Assembly (NCBI GenBank): GCA_027032075.1
Contig: JALVOC010000146.1
Location: 1 to 64,000, forward strand
Reading direction: 5' to 3'
Length of the DNA stretch: 64,000 nt
Source: Chromatiales bacterium
GTDB taxonomy: Bacteria; Pseudomonadota; Gammaproteobacteria; UBA6429; Thiohalophilaceae
The notes under the pieces are model-generated. The model searched no databases and had not been told where the DNA came from. It was given only the letters and a program-made list of their open reading frames with translations. Below, piece by piece: positions 58,920-64,000 of this stretch (within the stretch, counting starts at the first letter, position 1; every line of letters begins with the position of its first letter). The position numbers and the translations under genes were made by a program.

Positions 58920-60071
58920 ATGTTGAAACTCGCTCCCTATGCCGCCACTGATGAAACCTCACGGGGACGCCGTTACCCTGAGCCCAAGCCGGCATATCGA
59001 AGCGAATTCCAGCGCGACCGGGATCGCATCGTCCATTCCGCCGCCTTCCGCCGCCTGGAGTACAAAACCCAGGTGTTTGTAAACCATGAAGGCGACATGT
59101 TCCGCACCCGCCTGACGCATTCCCTCGAAGTCGCCCAGATCAGCCGCTCGATCGCGCGTATCCTCAACCTGAACGAGGATCTGAGCGAGACCATTGCCCT
59201 GGCGCACGATCTCGGCCATACCCCCTTCGGTCATGCGGGCCAGGACGCATTGAACGCCTGTATGCAGAACTACGGCGGCTTCGAACACAATCTGCAATCA
59301 TTGCGCACCGTCGATACACTGGAACAACGTTACGCCGACTTTCCCGGCCTGAATCTGACCTTCGAAGCGCGTGAAGGCATTCTCAAACACTGCTCCTTGC
59401 GCAACGCCGAAAAGCTGGGCGAGATCGGACAACGTTTTATCAAAAAGCAGCAACCCTCGCTCGAGGCACAACTGGTCAATCTTGCCGATCAAATCGCCTA
59501 CAACAATCATGATGTGGATGACGGCCTGCGTTCGGAACTGATCAACCTCGAACAGTTGCAGCAGATCGAACTGTTTCGCACCCAGTATGACGAGGTCATC
59601 CATCGCTACCCCAACCTCGAGGGACGCCGCCTCATCCATGAAATCATCCGCCGTATGATCAACCTGCAAATCATCGATCTGGTGGAAACCAGCCAGCGCA
59701 ACCTGGAGAAGCTGGCTGCAGCCGGTATCGACGAAATCCGGGCAGCTTCCCGGCCGCAGATCGGTTTCAGTGACGCCATGCGGCAAACCAACCTGGAGCT
59801 GAAGCAGTTCCTGCGTGAAAGCCTCTACAGCCATTACCGCGTCCACCGCATGACCCGCAAGGCAAGCCGTATACTGCAATCCCTGTTCGACGCTTTCCTG
59901 AATGATCCTCACCTGCTGAATCCTGAATACCAGCAACATCTCCATCGGCTCGAAGAGGAATCCGGCGAAAGCGGCCGCGCGCGCGCCGTCGCCGACTATA
60001 TTGCCGGTATGACGGATCGGTATGCGATCACCGAATACCGGCGCCTGTTCGATCCGGAAGAACTCACCTGA
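58920..60071 (+). CDS. dGTPase-like deoxynucleotide triphosphohydrolase (short type)
   Basis: A 383-residue HD-domain protein of the Dgt family without the extra length of E. coli Dgt (505). It has [31 protein letters not shown] in two motifs, then [16 protein letters not shown], the HD metal site, and [14 protein letters not shown]. It should split dNTPs to nucleoside and triphosphate. It lies between aroB and damX, an insertion in the usual order. Confidence 0.9.
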   Translation: MLKLAPYAATDETSRGRRYPEPKPAYRSEFQRDRDRIVHSAAFRRLEYKTQVFVNHEGDMFRTRLTHSLEVAQISRSIARILNLNEDLSETIALAHDLGHTPFGHAGQDALNACMQNYGGFEHNLQSLRTVDTLEQRYADFPGLNLTFEAREGILKHCSLRNAEKLGEIGQRFIKKQQPSLEAQLVNLADQIAYNNHDVDDGLRSELINLEQLQQIELFRTQYDEVIHRYPNLEGRRLIHEIIRRMINLQIIDLVETSQRNLEKLAAAGIDEIRAASRPQIGFSDAMRQTNLELKQFLRESLYSHYRVHRMTRKASRILQSLFDAFLNDPHLLNPEYQQHLHRLEEESGESGRARAVADYIAGMTDRYAITEYRRLFDPEELT

Positions 60072-60092
60072 GGAAGTGCGGCATTTGATTTT

Positions 60093-60347
60093 ATGAGAAT
60101 CTACATGCAAATCCCGGCCCTGGATGGCAAGGCCCCCCGCTACTACCAGCTGGCGCTTCAACAGGACCTGCTGGCCGGCTGGACGCTGGTGCGCGAATGG
60201 GGGCAACAGGGATCGCCGGGGCGCCTGAAACGGGATCATTTTCCTGACCGTGAATCCGCGCTGGAAGCAATGTTACGGGTGCGTGACACGCAACTGCAAC
60301 GCGGGTATAAAGTAGTCTTTATGCAGGGACAGGAAACGCCGCCATGA
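60093..60347 (+). CDS. WGR domain protein
   Basis: An 84-residue protein that is nothing but a WGR domain: YYQLALQQDLLAGWTLVREWGQQGSPG in two motifs, with the name motif REWG. WGR domains bind nucleic acid and are usually fused to PARP or to DNA-linked proteins; a stand-alone one has no clear role. It overlaps the next gene by four bases (ATGA), so it is translated with the DamX-like protein. Confidence 0.85.
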   Translation: MRIYMQIPALDGKAPRYYQLALQQDLLAGWTLVREWGQQGSPGRLKRDHFPDRESALEAMLRVRDTQLQRGYKVVFMQGQETPP

Positions 60348-62506
60348 GTGGATACGATGTCGCGCAGTTAGCCAGGCTGGAACCCGCTTACCAGGAACGC
60401 CTGGGACTCACGACCGCTCCGTTTCCGCCGACACACGAAGATCGCTTCCTCTATCTGGACGCCGACAGGCTGCAGCGCCTCAACATGCTGCAACATCTCA
60501 CCGAATACTCCAATTTGCTGCTGCTGGTCGTTGGCGAACGGGGCATCGGCAAAACCAGCCTGATGCAACGCTTCATCGCCGAAGCCAAACCGGAATGGCG
60601 CCTGTGTGAAGTGAACGCCAACACCATGATGGACGCCGATCAACTGTTGTTCGACATCGCCAGGGGGTTCGGCCTCCCCGCGCCGCCCCGTGATGCGGCC
60701 GCCCTGCAGGACGCACTCTATCGACAACTGGTAAAACTGCGGCAGAGCGAAACCATCCCCATTCTGATTGTGGACGACGCCCATGAATTACCGCAGGACG
60801 CCCTGGAAGCCCTGTTCCATCTGGCCGACACCGAAAGCAGCGAAGGAAACCTGCTGCGCATCATCCTCTTTTGCGAACCGCAGATCGAAACCATGCTCGA
60901 ACAACCGGCCATCCAGGCCCTGCGCGGGCGCATTACCCATACCGTGGATATCCCGCCGTTAACCGAGGAACAGACCGCTGAATACCTGCGCCACCGCCTG
61001 GCGGTGGCGGGGCTGCGTACCCCCAACCCCTTCAGCCTGCGTGACGTGCGGCACATCTACAAAGTTTCCGGCGGGGTGCCCGCACATATCAACGAGGCGG
61101 CCCACATGCTTCTGAGTGAAGGCGCAGGCACCGCGGAAGAGGCAGGGGGGAAAGGCTTCCGCTTCCCCGCTTTCCGCCCGGCGCACCTGCTGATTGCACT
61201 CGCCGGGATCGTCCTGCTTGGCGTGTTGCTGTTCCAGAACGTTTTCAACGATCTGTTCGAAGAGACACCGCCTTCTGCCGAAATCCCCATCCCGCCACCC
61301 CGGCCGGCGGCGCAGCCTGCCCCCCGTGCGCAAACCCCGAAAGCGGAAACCGCTCCGGCGGAAGCGGCGCCAGCAAAAACCGCGCAGCCCGGCACCATCA
61401 TGCGGCAAAGCGAAGACAAAACCCCAGCAGCCGTCCCCGGTACCACACAACCGCCCGTGCCGGCAGACACCAAAACCGCGCAGGCCCGCTCAGCGGCAGA
61501 AACAGCGGCTGGCGAAACGCCACCCAGCCAGCCCCCCATCCCCCGCATCGACCATATTACGCCGAACCCCGTCACCGGCAGCCGCAAACCCCAGACCCTG
61601 ACACTCCACGGAGAGGGTTTCAGCAAGGAAAGCCGGGTTGAGGTCCGCTGGCAACAGGGGGCGAAAATCCTGGACAAGGCACAGGTTGAATGGCGCAACG
61701 ACAAGGAACTGCGCCTGACACTCACCACCGGCATCAACCCTGACACCTGGCAAGTGGTGGTCCAATCGGCAGGGCAGTCTTCCCAAGCCGCCCGTTTCGA
61801 TGTGAAGGCGCCTGCAGAAAAACAGCAGCCAAAAACCGCCGCCAGCCCGGCAAAACTGTGGGACACTGTCTGGATCAGGCGGCAACCCGGCCATCACGTC
61901 ACACTGCAACTGCTTTCCAGCCGCCAGCGGTCCGGCATCGAACGCTTTGTCAAACAACATGGCCTGCAAGGCCTGGCGGTTGCCTTTGAATCACGGCAGG
62001 ATGGCCACTCCCTCTACAGCCTGATCCTCGGCAGTTACCCGGATCGCAAGCAGGCCTCACAGGCCATCACCCAGCTACCGGCCAGTCTGAAAAAAATCAA
62101 ACCCTGGACACGCGATTTCAGGACGATTCAGGCGCTGCTGAAAACAACGCAGAGGACACAAAAGCAAGAAAGGATAACCAACACCCCCCCTCCCCGCAGC
62201 CAGCACCGGATCGATCAGACTGCCTGGTTGTGGAGCCAGGATCCGAGCCATTACACCCTGCAGCTGATGAGCGGATACAATGAAGCCGGTATTCGACAAT
62301 TCATTTCACAGCACAAGCTTATCGGCAAAGCGGTGTATTTCCGCACCCACCGTGACGGCCGAAACTGGTATGCCCTCTTGTATGGCAGCTATCCCAGCCG
62401 TGAAGCCGCCCGCGCAGCGATAAAAAAACTGCCGCCCGCGGTCCGAAAAGCCCGCCCCTGGGCACGCCGCTTCAGCAGCATTCATGCAGAACTGCCCCCG
62501 CCGTAA
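60344..62506 (+). CDS. DamX-like AAA ATPase with IPT/TIG-like and two SPOR domains
   Basis: A 720-residue protein with a cytoplasmic AAA+ domain (Walker A GERGIGKTS at 64-72, Walker B ILIVDDAHE). One membrane helix follows (about 282-300, LLIALAGIVLLGVLLFQ), then a Pro/Ala-rich linker (to about 398) and an IPT/TIG-like beta domain (about 399-487; IDHITPNPVTGSRKPQ, LTLHGEGF). Two SPOR domains end it (about 509-594 and 626-714; both of the form YTLQLMSG or VTLQLLSS with GSYP). SPOR domains bind denuded septal glycan. E. coli DamX has one SPOR and no IPT/TIG. Position after aroB fits damX. Confidence 0.85.
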   Translation: MSGYDVAQLARLEPAYQERLGLTTAPFPPTHEDRFLYLDADRLQRLNMLQHLTEYSNLLLLVVGERGIGKTSLMQRFIAEAKPEWRLCEVNANTMMDADQLLFDIARGFGLPAPPRDAAALQDALYRQLVKLRQSETIPILIVDDAHELPQDALEALFHLADTESSEGNLLRIILFCEPQIETMLEQPAIQALRGRITHTVDIPPLTEEQTAEYLRHRLAVAGLRTPNPFSLRDVRHIYKVSGGVPAHINEAAHMLLSEGAGTAEEAGGKGFRFPAFRPAHLLIALAGIVLLGVLLFQNVFNDLFEETPPSAEIPIPPPRPAAQPAPRAQTPKAETAPAEAAPAKTAQPGTIMRQSEDKTPAAVPGTTQPPVPADTKTAQARSAAETAAGETPPSQPPIPRIDHITPNPVTGSRKPQTLTLHGEGFSKESRVEVRWQQGAKILDKAQVEWRNDKELRLTLTTGINPDTWQVVVQSAGQSSQAARFDVKAPAEKQQPKTAASPAKLWDTVWIRRQPGHHVTLQLLSSRQRSGIERFVKQHGLQGLAVAFESRQDGHSLYSLILGSYPDRKQASQAITQLPASLKKIKPWTRDFRTIQALLKTTQRTQKQERITNTPPPRSQHRIDQTAWLWSQDPSHYTLQLMSGYNEAGIRQFISQHKLIGKAVYFRTHRDGRNWYALLYGSYPSREAARAAIKKLPPAVRKARPWARRFSSIHAELPPP

Positions 62507-62608
62507 TTGCAAAAAGCGTTGCGGAAAAATAACTTCGTAACCTTCGTGCCCCGGTGATTACCCGCGCCGTTCAGTGGGAAATTCCTCAAAATCAAATGCT
62601 TACCCTGA

Positions 62609-62637
62609 TTGATGCAGGTTGGCTGTGGCTGTATACT
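62609..62637 (+). promoter_or_regulatory. Sigma-70 promoter of gltB
   Basis: TTGATG (62609-62614), a 17-base spacer and TATACT (62632-62637), 80 bases before the gltB start codon. The rest of the 210-base gap after the DamX-like gene contains no feature I can assign. Confidence 0.75.
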
Positions 62638-62716
62638 GCTGGGCCATTTTGCCCCGGTCCGTTGTGGCCGGGAAATAATAACGGTTTAACGGTATGCAAA
62701 AACGGTTCGAGTGATT

Positions 62717-64000
62717 GTGAACAACCAGAACACCCCTACCTCCGGCCTGTATCAACCTGATTTTGAACGGGAAAACTGCGGCTTCGGTCTCATTGCACAA
62801 ATGGATGACAAGCCCAGCCACTGGCTGCTGGAGACCGCCGTCGGCGCCCTGGCCCGCCTCACCCACCGTGGCGCGGTAGCAGCCGATGGCAAAACCGGCG
62901 ACGGTTGCGGCCTGCTGCTGAAAAAGCCCGATACTTTCCTGCAAACCATCGCCGAAGAGCAGGGTTTTGCCCTCAAGGATTTGTATGCCGCCGGCATGGT
63001 GTTCCTCAATCCCGACGCGGGGATGGACAAGGCGGCCCGCCGGATTCTGGAAAGCGAGCTGCAAAAAGAGGGGCTGGAGGTTCTCGGCTGGCGCGAAGTG
63101 CCGACCGACAGCGACGCCTGCGGCGAAGAGGCCCTCAAGACCCTGCCGACCATTGCGCAGATTTTTGTCAACGCCGGCGACGACATGGACAGTACCACCT
63201 TCGAGCGCCACTTATATATAGCCCGCCGCCGTTGCGAAAAGCAGATCGAACCCGAGGACGCATTTTTCTATGTTCCCAGCCTCTCATCCAGGGTGATCTC
63301 CTACAAAGGGCTGGTCATGCCGGAAAATCTGCCGGTTTTCTATCCGGATCTCAACAACCCGCAGATGAAATCCTCGCTGGCGGTATTCCACCAGCGGTTC
63401 TCCACCAACACCTGGCCCCAATGGCGCCTGGCCCAGCCGTTCCGCTACCTGGCGCACAACGGGGAGATCAACACCATCCAGGGGAACCGCAACTGGTCGG
63501 TGGCACGCGGCCACAAGTTTGAATCCCCGCACATCCCGATGGAGGAGGTGCGGCCGCTGGTGTCCATGGATGGTTCCGATTCCAACAGCCTCGACAACAT
63601 GCTGGAGGCGCTGCTGGCCGGCGGCATGGATATCTTCCGCGCGATGCGCCTGCTGATCCCGCCGGCCTGGCAGAATGTCGAAACCATGGATGCCGATTTG
63701 CGCGCCTTTTACGAATACAACTCGATGCACATGGAACCCTGGGACGGCCCGGCCGGTATCGTCCTCACCGATGGCCGCTATGCCGCCTGCTCCATGGACC
63801 GTAACGGCCTGCGTCCCGCCCGCTGGGTCATCACCGCGGACCGCCATATCACCCTGGCTTCCGAAATCGGTGTTTACGATTACCCGCCGGAAGTCGTGGT
63901 GAAAAAAGGCCGCCTCAAACCCGGCGAGATGATCGCAGTGGATACCGACAGCGGCAAACTGCTGTTGCCCGGGGATATCGACCAGCATCTCAAATCGGCC
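62717..64000 (+). CDS. gltB: Glutamate synthase (NADPH) large subunit GltB, 5' part
   Basis: The first 428 codons of GltB, cut by the window end. GltB makes glutamate from 2-oxoglutarate and glutamine with NADPH. The N-terminal glutaminase domain is present: FERENCGFGLIAQ, in which C21 becomes the nucleophile after a 20-residue propeptide is cut, then HRGAVAADGKTGDGCG, FHQRFSTNTWPQW, HNGEINTI and RNGLRPAR. The start GTG at 62717 (or 62711) follows a good promoter. The synthase and FMN/Fe-S domains lie beyond the window. Confidence 0.96.
   Translation, partial: MNNQNTPTSGLYQPDFERENCGFGLIAQMDDKPSHWLLETAVGALARLTHRGAVAADGKTGDGCGLLLKKPDTFLQTIAEEQGFALKDLYAAGMVFLNPDAGMDKAARRILESELQKEGLEVLGWREVPTDSDACGEEALKTLPTIAQIFVNAGDDMDSTTFERHLYIARRRCEKQIEPEDAFFYVPSLSSRVISYKGLVMPENLPVFYPDLNNPQMKSSLAVFHQRFSTNTWPQWRLAQPFRYLAHNGEINTIQGNRNWSVARGHKFESPHIPMEEVRPLVSMDGSDSNSLDNMLEALLAGGMDIFRAMRLLIPPAWQNVETMDADLRAFYEYNSMHMEPWDGPAGIVLTDGRYAACSMDRNGLRPARWVITADRHITLASEIGVYDYPPEVVVKKGRLKPGEMIAVDTDSGKLLLPGDIDQHLKSA

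Overview
The window looks like a contiguous piece of a gammaproteobacterial chromosome. Several gene orders point there: rhlB divergent from trxA then rho, the pilMNOPQ-aroK-aroB-damX-gltB string, the rpsU-yqeY-dnaG-rpoD macromolecular synthesis operon divergent from tsaD, and a hisBHAFIE-hinT-tatABC run. A cbb3-type oxidase next to an fnr gene and a type IV pilus assembly operon suggest a motile, respiring organism that copes with low oxygen, perhaps from the Chromatiales/Thiohalomonadales neighbourhood. That lineage guess is inference. Nearly everything is core chromosome. I see no prophage, plasmid, intact IS or CRISPR array.

Layout. 1-371 holds two nested inverted repeats without genes. 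441-1628 (minus) carries a SpoIIAA-like protein and uppP. 1929-6580 is an overlapping pair: a periplasmic binding protein and a four-PAS GGDEF/EAL protein. 6588-10091 has a MidA-type methyltransferase, a pteridine reductase, and a pair made of a chemoreceptor-like small protein and an oxygen-binding di-iron (ODP) protein. 10186-12822 has folK, folB, plsY and tsaD. 12936-17586 is rpsU-yqeY-dnaG-rpoD. 17602-22744 contains a terminator, a 231-bp inverted-repeat element, tRNA-Ile2(CAU), a PhnD-like solo binding protein, a large conserved protein of unclear function and an exported DUF255 protein. 22982-26095 is an ECF sigma / anti-sigma / Asp-His-rich secreted protein / TPR-beta-barrel locus. 26123-31958 (minus) is the his-hinT-tat run. 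32117-38665 is fnr and ccoNOQP-GH with FNR boxes. 38782-51872 is mixed housekeeping (mtgA, a two-thioredoxin-domain protein, rhlB/trxA/rho, rpmE, a secreted nuclease, malic enzyme, PBP1A). 51993-62506 is pilMNOPQ-aroKB-dgt-WGR-damX-like, and gltB runs off the right edge.

The genes group as follows: respiration under oxygen control (fnr, cbb3), cell wall synthesis and division (uppP, mtgA, mrcA, a DamX-like SPOR protein), folate (folM-like, folK, folB), histidine, Tat export and type IV pili. The most unusual things are: (1) a family of palindromic CTTGTATCTTG-type intergenic elements at five loci, each just upstream of a start codon that lacks a clear Shine-Dalgarno sequence; (2) the ECF sigma locus with an Asp/His/Arg repeat protein and a TPR-barrel protein; (3) the tipless chemoreceptor-like protein paired with a di-iron oxygen sensor; (4) a DamX-like protein with an added IPT/TIG-like domain and tandem SPOR domains.
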